A DNA stretch of 64,000 nucleotides from contig NZ_CP038157.1 of NCBI RefSeq assembly GCF_007641235.1, positions 310,001 through 374,000 on the forward strand, given 5' to 3'. The notes under the pieces are model-generated. The model worked only from the letters and a program-made list of their open reading frames with translations. It was not told the origin of the DNA and did not search any database. This DNA comes from Corynebacterium sanguinis. GTDB taxonomy: Bacteria > Actinomycetota > Actinomycetes > Mycobacteriales > Mycobacteriaceae. This document shows positions 1 through 8,253 of this stretch, piece by piece; the stretch's first letter is position 1; each line of letters opens with the position of its first letter. Both the position numbers and the translations under genes were made by a program.

Positions 1-172
1 CCTGCCGGCTCTAAAGGAGTCGCTGGAGAACGCGAAGCCGCGTCCGGTTTCCCCGTTCTACCCGGCCATCTCCAAGGCGATCCAGGACAACGCCTACGCT
101 GCGCTGACCGCTGGTAAGAGCGTCGACGACGCGACCCGCGACATGGCCGCCGCGATCCGCCAGGCCTCCTAA
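1..172 (+). CDS. tusE: C-terminal end of ABC transporter substrate-binding protein (TusE/LpqY-like), partial
   Basis: The reading frame is open from the window edge to a TAA and supplies the last 56 residues of a protein. The tail has the helical C-terminal character of sugar-binding lipoproteins (AISKAIQDNAYAALTAGKSV, then a helix ending IRQAS). It precedes two MalF/MalG-type permeases, so it most likely is the binding protein of a trehalose/maltose-type importer. The lipobox and ligand-binding lobes lie outside the window, so the substrate is inferred from the permeases and from remembered TusFGK2-E gene order only. Confidence 0.6.
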   Translation, partial: LPALKESLENAKPRPVSPFYPAISKAIQDNAYAALTAGKSVDDATRDMAAAIRQAS

Positions 173-213
173 CAGTTAGACCCACCATTTCGGGGTTGCC
201 ATATAAGCGCACG

Positions 214-255
214 ACGCCCGCACCTGTGAGACTCTAGTTCCACAGATGCGGGCGT
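214..255 (+). terminator. Intercistronic hairpin between tusE and tusF
   Basis: Two 15-nt arms (acgcccgcacctgtg and cacagatgcgggcgt) pair with one mismatch around a 12-nt loop and are followed by a short T-containing tract. It sits in the 115-nt gap between binding-protein and permease genes. Such hairpins often act as partial terminators or mRNA stabilisers that keep binding protein in excess over permeases; that role is inference. Confidence 0.6.
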
Positions 256-287
256 TTCGTCCGTGATTGATTTGCAAGAAGGTGCAC

Positions 288-1319
288 ATGACCACAGCTG
301 TGAAAGCAACAACGAGGTCTCGCCCGCGGCGCGATACGGGTAAGGCGGCCTTGCTCGTCGCCCCAGCGCTAGCGGTTTTGGCCGTTGTGATCGGCTACCC
401 GATCATCCGCGCGATTTTCCTGTCCTTCCAGGGAAACCGCCGCCTCGACCCCGCCACCGGCGTGTTCACCGAGGGCGGCTTCGCGGGCCTGGAGAACTAC
501 CTGTACTGGATTACCAACCGCTGCATGTCGCCCTCCGGCGTCGTCGGCGTGTGCCCGCCGGGCGTGCTCGCCACCGACTTCTGGCCGGCGGTGCGCATCA
601 CCTTGTTCTTCACGGTGGTCACCGTGCTTCTTGAGACGATTCTGGGCATGATCATGGCGCTGATCATGAACACCCCGTCGCGCGGGCGTGCGCTGATCCG
701 CGCCGCGGTGCTGATCCCCTGGGCGATCCCTACGGCGGTGACGGCGAAGCTGTGGCAGTTCATGTTCGCCCCCTCCGGCATTGTGAACTCGCTGCTTGGC
801 ACGTCGATCGCCTGGACGACGGACCCCTGGGCTGCACGTACGGCCGTGATCATCGCCGACGTGTGGAAAACCGCGCCGTTTATGGCCCTGCTCATCCTCG
901 CCGGCCTGCAGATGATCCCGCGCGAGGTCTACGAGGCCGCGCGTGTCGACGGCGCCACGAAGTGGCAGCAGTTCACCCGCATTACCCTGCCGCTGGTGCG
1001 CCCGGCGCTGATGGTGGCCGTGCTATTTCGCACCCTCGACGCGCTGCGCATGTACGACCTGCCGGTGATCATGATCTCCGGCTCGTCGAACTCCCCCACG
1101 GCAACGATTTCCCAGCTCGTCGTCGAGGACATGCGCCAGGGCAACTTCAACTCCGCCTCCGCCCTGTCCACGCTGATCTTCCTGCTCATCTTCGCCGTGG
1201 CGTTTGTCATGATCCGCTTCCTCGGCGCCGACGTCGGGCGCGTGGAGCGCACCAAAAGGAAGAGGCGGCGTTGGGTTGGGCGTCGACAAGCGCGCGGCAC
1301 GAAAGCTCAGGAGGTCTAA
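288..1319 (+). CDS. tusF: ABC sugar permease, MalF/SugA type (trehalose uptake TusF)
   Basis: A 343-residue inner-membrane permease. After a basic N-terminus (TTRSRPRRDTG) come about six hydrophobic segments. The EAA loop that contacts the ATPase is seen as EAARVDGATKWQQF with LPLVRPAL after it. The ATG at 288 is preferred over an upstream in-frame TTG at 267 because AGAAGG lies about 5 nt before it. A periplasmic loop containing two Cys (RCMSPSG, GVCPPG) follows TM1. The next permease begins 3 nt after the stop behind an AGGAGG, so the pair is translated as a unit. Trehalose specificity rests on family and synteny, not on a visible substrate residue; maltose or another alpha-glucoside is possible. 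Confidence 0.85.
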   Translation: MTTAVKATTRSRPRRDTGKAALLVAPALAVLAVVIGYPIIRAIFLSFQGNRRLDPATGVFTEGGFAGLENYLYWITNRCMSPSGVVGVCPPGVLATDFWPAVRITLFFTVVTVLLETILGMIMALIMNTPSRGRALIRAAVLIPWAIPTAVTAKLWQFMFAPSGIVNSLLGTSIAWTTDPWAARTAVIIADVWKTAPFMALLILAGLQMIPREVYEAARVDGATKWQQFTRITLPLVRPALMVAVLFRTLDALRMYDLPVIMISGSSNSPTATISQLVVEDMRQGNFNSASALSTLIFLLIFAVAFVMIRFLGADVGRVERTKRKRRRWVGRRQARGTKAQEV

Positions 1320-1322
1320 GCG

Positions 1323-2144
1323 ATGAAAAAGATTTGGCACTACGTAGGCGTCATCTTCATCATGTTCTGGGGCCTGGCCCCGTTCTACTGGATGCTCATC
1401 ACCGCGCTGCGCGACAGCGCGCACACCTTCGATACCACCCCGTGGCCCACGCACGTCACCCTGCAGAACTTCTACGACGCGCTGGCCACCGACAAGGGCA
1501 ACGACTTCCTCGGCGCGATCGGCAACTCGCTGGTCATCTCGCTGTCGACCACCGCGATCGCCGTGGCTGTCGGCGTGTTCACGGCCTATGCGATTGCGCG
1601 ACTCGACTTCCCGGGCAAGGGCATCGTCACCGGTGTCATCCTCGCGGCCTCGATGTTCCCGGGCATCGCGCTGGTCACCCCGCTGTTCCAGCTCTTCGGC
1701 GACCTCGGCTGGATTGGCACGTACCGCGCGATGATCATCCCGAACATCTCGTTCGCGCTGCCGTTGACGATTTACACGCTGATCTCGTTTTTCCAGCAGC
1801 TTCCGTGGGAGCTCGAGCAGGCAGCGCGTGTCGACGGCGCCACTCGCGGCCAGGCGTTCCGGCTGGTGCTTTTGCCGCTGGCGGCGCCGGCGATTTTCAC
1901 CACCGCGATCCTGGCGTTCATCACCACCTGGAACGAGTTCATGCTGGCCCGCCAGCTCTCCACCACGGCGACGGAGCCGGTGACGGTGGCCATCGCGCGC
2001 TTCTCCGGACCGAGCGCGTTCGAGTACCCGTACGCGTCGATCATGGCGGCTGGCTCGCTCGTCACCGTGCCGCTGATCATCATGGTGCTGATCTTCCAGC
2101 GCCGCATCGTCTCCGGCCTGACCGCCGGCGGGGTGAAGGGTTAG
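1323..2144 (+). CDS. tusG: ABC sugar permease, MalG/SugB type (trehalose uptake TusG)
   Basis: A 273-residue second permease subunit with six hydrophobic stretches. It opens with KKIWHYVGVIFIMFWGLAP and carries the EAA motif EQAARVDGATRGQAF followed by LPLAAPAI, the coupling-helix sequence for the nucleotide-binding subunit. A strong Shine-Dalgarno AGGAGG precedes the ATG. Its stop overlaps the GTG of the next small gene by one base (TAGTG). No ATPase gene follows within the window, so the energy-coupling subunit must be encoded upstream or elsewhere, as with shared MsiK-like ATPases. Confidence 0.85.
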   Translation: MKKIWHYVGVIFIMFWGLAPFYWMLITALRDSAHTFDTTPWPTHVTLQNFYDALATDKGNDFLGAIGNSLVISLSTTAIAVAVGVFTAYAIARLDFPGKGIVTGVILAASMFPGIALVTPLFQLFGDLGWIGTYRAMIIPNISFALPLTIYTLISFFQQLPWELEQAARVDGATRGQAFRLVLLPLAAPAIFTTAILAFITTWNEFMLARQLSTTATEPVTVAIARFSGPSAFEYPYASIMAAGSLVTVPLIIMVLIFQRRIVSGLTAGGVKG

Positions 2145-2350
2145 TGCGCCGCGACCTCATGTGGCAGACCCTGATCGGGTTCGTCGGCTTCTTCGCCGCC
2201 GTCGCGCTCGTGCAGGCTGTGCTGAACCTGTTTCGCCCCGAGCCGTTGCTCTGGCCGGGTCTGCTCGCGGGCGCGCTGTGCTTGGCGACGTTCTGGCTCA
2301 CGCGCCGGTGGCGCACATGGCGCGCCGGAGCCGACCCCCACTCCCCCTAA
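2144..2350 (+). CDS. Small two-helix membrane protein of the tus operon
   Basis: A 68-residue protein starting at a GTG that shares its G with the tusG stop, so translation is probably coupled. It has two hydrophobic segments (about residues 10-25 and 36-50) joined by a short loop with FRPEP, then a basic tail (TRRWRTWRAG). A small membrane protein accompanies the tus genes of C. glutamicum as I remember the locus, which fits this position. Function is unknown; an accessory or stability role for the importer is conjecture. Confidence 0.65.
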   Translation: MRRDLMWQTLIGFVGFFAAVALVQAVLNLFRPEPLLWPGLLAGALCLATFWLTRRWRTWRAGADPHSP

Positions 2351-2541
2351 ACCCGGACGGGTAAACGTGCTGCCTCTCCGCCTAAACCCGGGGCATTCTT
2401 ACCCGTCCGGGTTGAGGCGGATTCGAAGTGATACAGGCCTTTACCTTCGATTGCACTTTCTATGGTCTCTCCGGTAGAGATGTCTGTGCACGGTACAGCC
2501 TTAGCGCTCGTCGAACATAACGGCTCTGTGAATGAACTCAT
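2347..2541 (-). CDS. Possible 64-residue protein coupled to the DUF6414-like gene
   Basis: This frame starts with an ATG that overlaps the TGA of the preceding gene (ATGA), a typical coupling signal. The product (MSSFTEPLCSTSAK... ending in LPVRV) matches nothing I recognise, and its last third is encoded by the terminator-like inverted repeats. It may be a genuine small partner of the upstream gene or a chance frame. Confidence 0.25.
   Translation of the reverse strand: MSSFTEPLCSTSAKAVPCTDISTGETIESAIEGKGLYHFESASTRTGKNAPGLGGEAARLPVRV
2350..2421. repeat. Nested inverted repeats downstream of the tus operon
   Basis: A perfect 15-bp inverted pair (aacccggacgggtaa at 2350-2364; ttacccgtccgggtt at 2399-2413) encloses a third related copy (tccgcctaaacccgg, about 2377-2391). 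That copy can pair instead with ccgggttgaggcgga at about 2407-2421, with one mismatch. The two hairpins cannot form together. The site lies between the end of the tus operon and the 3' end of a convergent gene, so a bidirectional terminator is the simplest reading. Confidence 0.6.
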
Positions 2542-3419
2542 CTAAAAATGGCTATGGGTTCGAGGATCAAGGCAGGGCCTGTAAATTCACCCATGGTGCC
2601 CACATTCCGCACCCCAAACTGCGCACTCGCCTCCTCGAAGTTTGAAAGCATTTCAATCACAGCCGATCGCTCGAATTCGTTCTTAGGCGCTTTCGGCATT
2701 AACCGCAGTGTCGGACTCCAATCACCAGGCTCTAGGATTTCAGCGACTTGACCTACTACCGTGTACTCTCCCTCCAACGGCGCTGGGCTTCCAAGCAGCT
2801 TTTCTTCTCCTAGAATAAATGCGATATCACCCGCCTTCTCGCTTAAATCCACCCTCGCGGGAATCTGCATTTCGCCTTCAGCCCCAAAGACATGCCGCAT
2901 AATTTCAGCCGATTGCGTGATTTTCTTAGCCCCTTCACCTTTGATATACCAAGGGTGCCCTGGGAGTTTGGTGCTCTTTGCGTAGTCTGAATACATTCTC
3001 GCCAGCGGATAAATCTCGTAGGTTTTCACCTTTCCCTCGAGCTTTATCACCTCGCCGATCCTCAGGGCTGCTTGTTGCCATTCGTTTGGATTCAAGAGAT
3101 CACCGACTGCATTGTTGTCGATAAGGTACTGATACCAAGCCTCGAAGATCGAGAATTTCGTTCGGATTCTAATCAGCTCGTCTTCGAACGAGGACTGCTT
3201 CTTCTTTCCAGCTTCTGCATTGCCTTTAACTGCAAGTGCACTAGCCGATACAGAACCGCCGAAACCGCTTTCGCGCGCTTCATTTATCTTGGTAACTACA
3301 CTGTCGATTTTTCCCGCTTCAAGTGCAGATAATGAGTTCACCACCAGCTCATCATCGAGGTAGACAAACGACCGGTGCAGATTTACTTCCGGTGACTTGT
3401 ACACGATGTCACGTGGCAT
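2538..3419 (-). CDS. DUF6414-like protein
   Basis: A soluble 293-residue protein with no signal peptide. The N-terminal pattern FVYLDDELVVNSLSALEAGK resembles the start of DUF6414 proteins (a YLD motif followed by a helix leading into an A/G/E-rich segment). Next comes a low-complexity hinge with GFGGSVSASALAVKGNAEAGKKK, and then a mixed alpha/beta half. Base composition is clearly AT-richer than the neighbouring tus and pur genes, with many ATA, TTT and AGA codons, which suggests acquisition by transfer. The biochemical role of DUF6414 is not established. The family assignment is from memory of the motif and is not certain. Confidence 0.55.
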   Translation of the reverse strand: MPRDIVYKSPEVNLHRSFVYLDDELVVNSLSALEAGKIDSVVTKINEARESGFGGSVSASALAVKGNAEAGKKKQSSFEDELIRIRTKFSIFEAWYQYLIDNNAVGDLLNPNEWQQAALRIGEVIKLEGKVKTYEIYPLARMYSDYAKSTKLPGHPWYIKGEGAKKITQSAEIMRHVFGAEGEMQIPARVDLSEKAGDIAFILGEEKLLGSPAPLEGEYTVVGQVAEILEPGDWSPTLRLMPKAPKNEFERSAVIEMLSNFEEASAQFGVRNVGTMGEFTGPALILEPIAIFR

Positions 3420-3620
3420 TTACTATCATCTCTCTCGATCTGTTTCTCATTCCAACGAAGGGCCCCAGGAAGCGTGACCGGCCGCCTAACGCATCTACGG
3501 TTTCGCTCCAGCTTCGGCTAATTGTATTGTGCGAGATCTCCTGAGCTCCCTTATTTAATTCTTCTCTGTTTGGAAGCACTAATAGGTGAGAAATTCGATT
3601 ACTACTTCAAAATGGAGTTG

Positions 3621-4094
3621 CTAGCGCCCGAGCAGGCGCCGGGCGAGGCGTCGCCACGCGACGCGCGCCACCGAGTGTGGCAGTGCGACCACCTCGCGGG
3701 CGTAGTTGCGCGACCGCGACGAGGCCGGGGTCTCGGCCGCGACGATGTCGACGGGGATGCCGAGGTGCCACGCCCACACCTTCGTGCGCAGCACGTGGAA
3801 GCCGTTGGTGACCACGGTCAGGCGCGGGGCCGAGGGGAACATCGCGCGGGAGTTTTCCAAGTTCTCGTTGGTGGAGCGCGCGGCGGGCTCGAGCGCGATC
3901 GCCGCGCCGGGCACGCCGCGCGCGACGAGCCACGCCGCCATCGCGCCGGCCTCCTCGAAGCCGCTGACGAGAAGGGGACGCGACGGGTCGCTGCGGTACA
4001 ACGACAGCGCCGCCGCGAGGCGGGCCTCGAGCATCCGCGAGGGACGCCCGTCGATCACCCGGGCGCCGAGCACGACGATCGGGCCCTTAGCCAC
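3621..4094 (-). CDS. DUF218/YdcF-SanA-like protein
   Basis: A 157-residue protein of the DUF218 fold. The first strand is [17 protein letters not shown], followed by [31 protein letters not shown] and [15 protein letters not shown]. The E-x2-A-x-S-T-x-EN motif and the VTNxFHxxR motif are the family signature. It starts at a GTG that overlaps the end of purE by 8 nt and so belongs to the purK-purE operon. Members bind S-adenosylmethionine or affect envelope permeability in enterobacteria. The role here is unknown. Confidence 0.8.
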   Translation of the reverse strand: MAKGPIVVLGARVIDGRPSRMLEARLAAALSLYRSDPSRPLLVSGFEEAGAMAAWLVARGVPGAAIALEPAARSTNENLENSRAMFPSAPRLTVVTNGFHVLRTKVWAWHLGIPVDIVAAETPASSRSRNYAREVVALPHSVARVAWRRLARRLLGR

Positions 4095-4587
4095 CCATCA
4101 GCCGCTCGCGCAGGGCCTGGTCCTTGCGCTCGACCTCGTCGGCCATGTCGGACTGGTAGGCCGCCATCTTCTCCAGCACCTCTGGGTCCGACGCACCGAT
4201 GATGCGCGCGGCGAGCAGTCCCGCATTCTTCGCCCCGCCAATGGAGACAGTGGCCACGGGCACACCGCCGGGCATTTGCACAATGGAGAGCAACGAATCC
4301 AGGCCGTCGAGGTCTTTGAGTGCCCGCGGGATCCCGATGACGGGCAGCGGCGTAGCCGCGGCGATCATGCCGGGCAGATGGGCCGCTCCCCCGGCGCACG
4401 CGATGATCACCTTCAGGCCCCTGCCGTGGGCTGACGTGGCGTAGGCCAGCATCTTCTCCGGGGTGCGATGGGCGGAGACGACACCGACCTCGAAGGGGAT
4501 GGAAAACTCCGCCAGCACCTCGGCGGCGGGCGCGACGGTGTCCCAGTCGGAGTCGGAGCCCATGATCAGGCCAACGAGCGGCTGCAT
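4087..4587 (-). CDS. purE: N5-carboxyaminoimidazole ribonucleotide mutase PurE
   Basis: Converts N5-CAIR made by PurK into CAIR in purine synthesis. The signature strand-loop [11 protein letters not shown] starts the protein, with SAHRTPEKM (the catalytic SAHR motif) and [12 protein letters not shown] following, and then [27 protein letters not shown]. The length of 166 residues fits the class I enzyme. I chose the ATG directly before QPLVGLIMG; an ATG five codons upstream overlaps the purK stop and could be used instead. It lies downstream of purK in one operon. Confidence 0.95.
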   Translation of the reverse strand: MQPLVGLIMGSDSDWDTVAPAAEVLAEFSIPFEVGVVSAHRTPEKMLAYATSAHGRGLKVIIACAGGAAHLPGMIAAATPLPVIGIPRALKDLDGLDSLLSIVQMPGGVPVATVSIGGAKNAGLLAARIIGASDPEVLEKMAAYQSDMADEVERKDQALRERLMGG

Positions 4588-4592
4588 ATTCC

Positions 4593-5765
4593 CTACTTCC
4601 ATTCTGCGTTGATGATGTAGTGCGCGGCGTCTTCGGCGACCTCCAGGGCGCGCTCAAGGGAGTCGGCGGCGACGTTGACGTGGCCCATCTTGCGGCCCGG
4701 GCGGTAGTCCTTGCCGTAGAGGTGGACCTTGGCTTCGGGATAGCGGCGCATGACCTCGATGACGCGCTCCTCCATCGGCATCTCCGGGTCCGCGTCTCCG
4801 CCGAGGGTGTTAACCATCACGGTCACCGGGGCAGTCGGTGCGGTGGATCCCAGCGGCCAGTCCAGCACTGCGCGCAGGTGCTGCTCGAACTGCGAGGTGA
4901 CGCAGCCGTCCTGGGTCCAGTGGCCGGTGTTGTGCGGGCGCATCGCCAGCTCGTTGACCAGGACTCCGTCGGCGGTTTCGAACAGCTCGACGGCGAGCAC
5001 GCCGGTGACGTCGAGCTCCTCGGCGATGCGGATCGCTAGGTCGCGGCAGTAGCGGGCGCGCTCGTCGGAAAGCTCCGGCGCCGGCGAAATGGCCACCCGG
5101 CAGATCCCGCCGTCCTGGCGCGACTCCACCACCGGCCACGCCTCGACCTGGCCCGAGCGGTTGCGCGCCACCATGGCCGAGAGCTCGCGCACGAACGCGA
5201 CCTTAGCCTCGGCGTAAAGCCCCACGTCCTGCGCCAAAATTGTTGCCACCTGCTCGGCGAGCTCCTCGCGCGTCTCGGGGAACCACACCCCGTGCCCGTC
5301 GTAGCCGCCGCGGGTGGCCTTCAAGCACACTTGACCGTCGACCTCGTCGAAGAAACGGGAGGCGTCGTCGACCGAGGTGATCGCCGCGAACGGGGGCACC
5401 GGCAGCCCGAGCTCGCGTAGGCGAGTGCGCTGCTCGAGTTTGTCCTGGGCGTAAATCAGCGCCTCGGGGCGGGGCTCGACGGCCACGCCGGCGTCGATCA
5501 GCGAATGCAGGTGCTCGTTGGGGACATGCTCGTGGTCGAAGGTGACCGCGGTGGCGTCGGCCGCGGTGGCCTCAAGGTCCGCGAGGTTGTGGTAGTCACC
5601 GAGGCGAACGTCGCCGAAGACCTGCGCCGCCGAGGCCTCGCGGCTGCCCGCAAGCACGCGCGGGGCGAGCCCCAGCTCAATGGCCTCGGTGTGCATCATG
5701 CGGGCGAGTTGGCCGTCGCCGATGACGGCGACGATGGGCGTTCCGTAAGCATCATTCACGCCCAC
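4593..5765 (-). CDS. purK: 5-(carboxyamino)imidazole ribonucleotide synthase PurK
   Basis: An ATP-grasp enzyme of 390 residues that uses ATP and bicarbonate to carboxylate AIR to N5-CAIR. The N-terminal PreATP-grasp strand [13 protein letters not shown] is visible, followed by [12 protein letters not shown], the ATP-grasp segment [13 protein letters not shown] and the metal-binding stretch [19 protein letters not shown] with [16 protein letters not shown]. It is followed at once by purE, so the PurK/PurE pair is complete. Confidence 0.95.
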   Translation of the reverse strand: MGVNDAYGTPIVAVIGDGQLARMMHTEAIELGLAPRVLAGSREASAAQVFGDVRLGDYHNLADLEATAADATAVTFDHEHVPNEHLHSLIDAGVAVEPRPEALIYAQDKLEQRTRLRELGLPVPPFAAITSVDDASRFFDEVDGQVCLKATRGGYDGHGVWFPETREELAEQVATILAQDVGLYAEAKVAFVRELSAMVARNRSGQVEAWPVVESRQDGGICRVAISPAPELSDERARYCRDLAIRIAEELDVTGVLAVELFETADGVLVNELAMRPHNTGHWTQDGCVTSQFEQHLRAVLDWPLGSTAPTAPVTVMVNTLGGDADPEMPMEERVIEVMRRYPEAKVHLYGKDYRPGRKMGHVNVAADSLERALEVAEDAAHYIINAEWK

Positions 5766-5788
5766 CCACTCTAGCGCCCGCGGTGCGG

Positions 5789-6253
5789 TCAGTAGCGACG
5801 CGCCTGAGCGATCTGGCCATGGAGGATCCGCTCCACCTTGCGGCTGCGGCCGACCTCCGGGAAGTACAGCGGGCGCTCGAAGCCGTACACCGCCAGCGAG
5901 ATCCCGCCCCGGTCGCGGTGCGCCGAGTGAATCTGGCCGAACGGAATGGAGTCGATCGCGCCGCGGCGACTGCGGGCGAGCACGCGGTGGTTGGTGACCA
6001 CGAAGCGGCGCCGCCTAGATGTCGCCAGCGGCCAGCAAAACCGCACCACACCCACGATGGCCCAGATAAGCACAATCAGGTTGCGCAGGCCCGACGAGAT
6101 GCCGTTCGCGTCCATCCACCCAATCGCCATCCAGCACACGGCGGTGATGACGACGAGTTCGAGCAGGGGGAAAATCAGGGTCGTCAACGGGCTCGTCGTG
6201 TCCGCGAGAACAACTTCACCCCTGGCCAGTCGCAGGCCCCGATTGTCTACCAC
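5789..6253 (-). CDS. PH-domain-containing membrane protein
   Basis: A 154-residue protein with two adjacent hydrophobic segments (about residues 25-46 and 58-75). A bacterial PH-like beta domain follows, seen as RRRRFVVTNHRVLARSRR, SIPFGQIHSAHRD, ISLAVYGF and PLYFPEV. The VTNHRVL strand is typical of the bPH family. It sits between birA and purK, as a similar gene does in C. glutamicum as I recall. Ligand and function are unknown. Confidence 0.75.
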   Translation of the reverse strand: MVDNRGLRLARGEVVLADTTSPLTTLIFPLLELVVITAVCWMAIGWMDANGISSGLRNLIVLIWAIVGVVRFCWPLATSRRRRFVVTNHRVLARSRRGAIDSIPFGQIHSAHRDRGGISLAVYGFERPLYFPEVGRSRKVERILHGQIAQARRY

Positions 6254-6264
6254 GGCTGACGATG

Positions 6265-7008
6265 TTAGTTCGCCGGGCGCAGGTGGGTCACATCTCCGGC
6301 GCTGTACGCGGTGCCGTCGATGAGGATTTCGCCGGCGGCGGTGACGTCGTCGACCGTTCCCTCGACGTCGTCGCCGTGGCGCTCAAGGCGCACCGTTTTG
6401 CCGATGGTGGAGCACACCGCGCGGTAGTCCTCCAGCAGCTTTTCGTCGCCGGTCTGCCACTGCTCCAGGCGCGTGGCCAGGGCGCGCAGCAGGTCGATGG
6501 TGAACTCGTCGAAGTTGATCTGGATGCCCTCGAGGTTGAGCGAGGTCGCGCCCGCCACCGGCAGGTCCTCGGCGCGCCAGTAAACATTGATGCCGATGCC
6601 CACCACAACGCGGCGGGTGTCGCCGGCGATGTCGGCCTCGGAGAGGATGCCCGCGAACTTCTTTCCACTGAGCAGGGCGTCGTTGGGCCACTTCAACTCG
6701 GCCTCGGGCACGACGTCCGTGACAGCGAGGCCGGCGGCAAGAGAGGCGAGGCCCAGGTTGTCGGCGGTGGGGGCGTCGACAAGCACGCTCAGCGCGAGGA
6801 TCGAGCCGGCCGGCGAGACCCATTCGCGGCCCATCCGGCCTTTGCCCGCTGTCTGCTCGTCGGCGATGAGCACGCTGCCCGGCGTGCCGCTCGCCAGCAG
6901 CTGCGTGTTGGTGGAGTCGGTCGACGCGACCCAGTTCACGTCCGCCCAGGAGTCGGCGACCTCGGTGGCGATGCGTTGGATGTCCTTGACTGTCATGGCC
7001 TCAAGCAT
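6265..7008 (-). CDS. birA: Biotin--[acetyl-CoA-carboxylase] ligase BirA
   Basis: Activates biotin to biotinyl-AMP and transfers it to the lysine of biotin carrier domains; the targets AccBC and Pyc are both in this window. Seen are STDSTNTQLL, the adenylate-binding loop GKGRMGREW, LKWPNDALLSGKK and GILSE, then the C-terminal SH3-like cap (LERHGDDVEGTVDDV). There is no N-terminal helix-turn-helix, so this is the monofunctional group I enzyme and not a repressor. The start is ambiguous: an in-frame ATG four codons later (at 6996) is also possible. Confidence 0.92.
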   Translation of the reverse strand: MLEAMTVKDIQRIATEVADSWADVNWVASTDSTNTQLLASGTPGSVLIADEQTAGKGRMGREWVSPAGSILALSVLVDAPTADNLGLASLAAGLAVTDVVPEAELKWPNDALLSGKKFAGILSEADIAGDTRRVVVGIGINVYWRAEDLPVAGATSLNLEGIQINFDEFTIDLLRALATRLEQWQTGDEKLLEDYRAVCSTIGKTVRLERHGDDVEGTVDDVTAAGEILIDGTAYSAGDVTHLRPAN

Positions 7009-7101
7009 ATTGCTTATCGACGCCTCAGCGCCCCCTGCAGTGATGTTTAAGATAAGACCATCGGAAAAGCGATCGCAGTTATCGCCCTATACACGGCCGG
7101 G

Positions 7102-7812
7102 TTGGCCGCGGGGCTGTACTACGTCAGGAATTTCCGTGGCGTGGAGTACGCCGACCCCGCGTTTATCCAAACCTTCTTCTTGGTGCTCGTCGTTTTGGCC
7201 TCGGCGACCGTGGCCTACTGCCTGGTGTTTCGTGAGGAGGCGGCGATCCCGTGGGAGCGTGCGCGTCGCTGGGGCGCGTACGCGATTGTGATGGTGCCTT
7301 TGGTTGTTTTGCTCGCCGTCGCGTTGGTGACGGTACCCCCGGGCGTCGCGCTGATCGGGCTTGCGTTGGTTGCCATTGGCGAGGAGGTGGCGTTTCGGCA
7401 GGTCTTCTTCGGCGCTCTGCTCAAGCGCAGCGCCGCGGCTGGCGGGGGTGTGATCGGCGCGGTTGTCGGCTCGGCGCTCGCGTTTTCTGCGCTCCACGCC
7501 GTCAGCGTTCTCGGCGGGCGCACCGCGACGCAGGTGGCGAGCCAGATGCTGATCATCTTCCTCGCCGGGATCGTCTTCGCCTGCCTGTTCCTGAGCACGA
7601 AAAGCCTGGTAGCGGTCATTGCCTTCCACTGGATCTGGGACGCACTGGTGTCGGTGCCCTCGGACGACGCGTCGTATCTGACCTGGGCGATGCCGCTGTG
7701 CATGTTGTCTCAGACCGTCGTCGGGCTTGTTGTGCTGTGGCGGTTCCGCACGTGCGCGGCGAGCGCGTTTCTGGCTCAGCCGCGGGTCGGGGTGGGCGCT
7801 GTCGGGCGGTAG
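7102..7812 (+). CDS. CPBP-family intramembrane metalloprotease, irregular 5' end
   Basis: A multi-pass membrane protein with the three motifs of the CPBP (Abi/CAAX protease) family: EEVAFRQ with the metal-binding glutamates, FSALHA, and HWIWD. The annotated start is a TTG inside what looks like the first transmembrane helix. In-frame codons from 7051 encode a further hydrophobic stretch (IGKAIAVIALYTAGL) but contain no ATG, GTG or TTG before a stop at 7048. An ATG at 7043 in another frame would join to it after a single-base insertion. The gene may therefore have a 1-bp deletion, use an unusual start, or be shorter than its homologues. Some family members are linked to bacteriocin immunity; no such context is visible here. 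Confidence 0.72.
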   Translation: MAAGLYYVRNFRGVEYADPAFIQTFFLVLVVLASATVAYCLVFREEAAIPWERARRWGAYAIVMVPLVVLLAVALVTVPPGVALIGLALVAIGEEVAFRQVFFGALLKRSAAAGGGVIGAVVGSALAFSALHAVSVLGGRTATQVASQMLIIFLAGIVFACLFLSTKSLVAVIAFHWIWDALVSVPSDDASYLTWAMPLCMLSQTVVGLVVLWRFRTCAASAFLAQPRVGVGAVGR

Positions 7813-7871
7813 TTTCGTGCCAGGCGCTCGTTCTGTTGGCTCGGTGGTGTTTTGTCGCGGCTCGGGCTTTA

Positions 7872-8165
7872 CGACGGGTGCGGGGGCCTGCTCCAGGGTT
7901 TTGGCGGCTGCGCCGTTTGTACCGCGCAATGTGGCGATTCGGGATGGCAAATTCCCTGTTCGCGACAGTGACGTTTGCGTAAATTGCGCAATGCACAATG
8001 CGCAGTCGCCGCACCGCGGTCCGGGTTGTACACGGGAGCAAAGGCCTGCCCCAGGATCTCCGCAACTGCGCAATTTGTACTGCGCAACGTAGCGATTCGG
8101 AACAGCAAAGTCCCAGCTCACGAATGCACCCTCTGCCTAAATTGCGCAGTGCAAAACGCGCAGTC
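7872..8165. repeat. Tandem pair of diverged GCGCAAT-armed intergenic repeats
   Basis: The 440-bp gap between the CPBP gene and acpS contains two degenerate tandem copies of a unit of about 150 bp. Each has a CCAGG-containing core (near 7892 and 8049), an arm like ctgcgcaatttgtactgcgc, the constant patch gcgattcgg (7933 and 8092), and then an inverted arm containing attgcgca (7983 and 8141). Arms pair within a copy with mismatches. The word TGCGCAAT and the CCAGG core link it to the elements at 55099 and elsewhere. No coding potential is evident. Confidence 0.6.
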
Positions 8166-8253
8166 CCCGCCCCCCCAGCAACGACGACTAGGAGCTGCAC
8201 GCGACACCGGCCGCGTAAGACGAAAGACAAATGCCCGTTATAAACGAACCCCC

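Noticed and set aside
752..2143. A long + strand frame over tusF/tusG
   Set aside because: Only its last 68 codons (from the GTG at 2144) form a plausible protein. The rest is an Arg/His-rich shadow of the two permeases.
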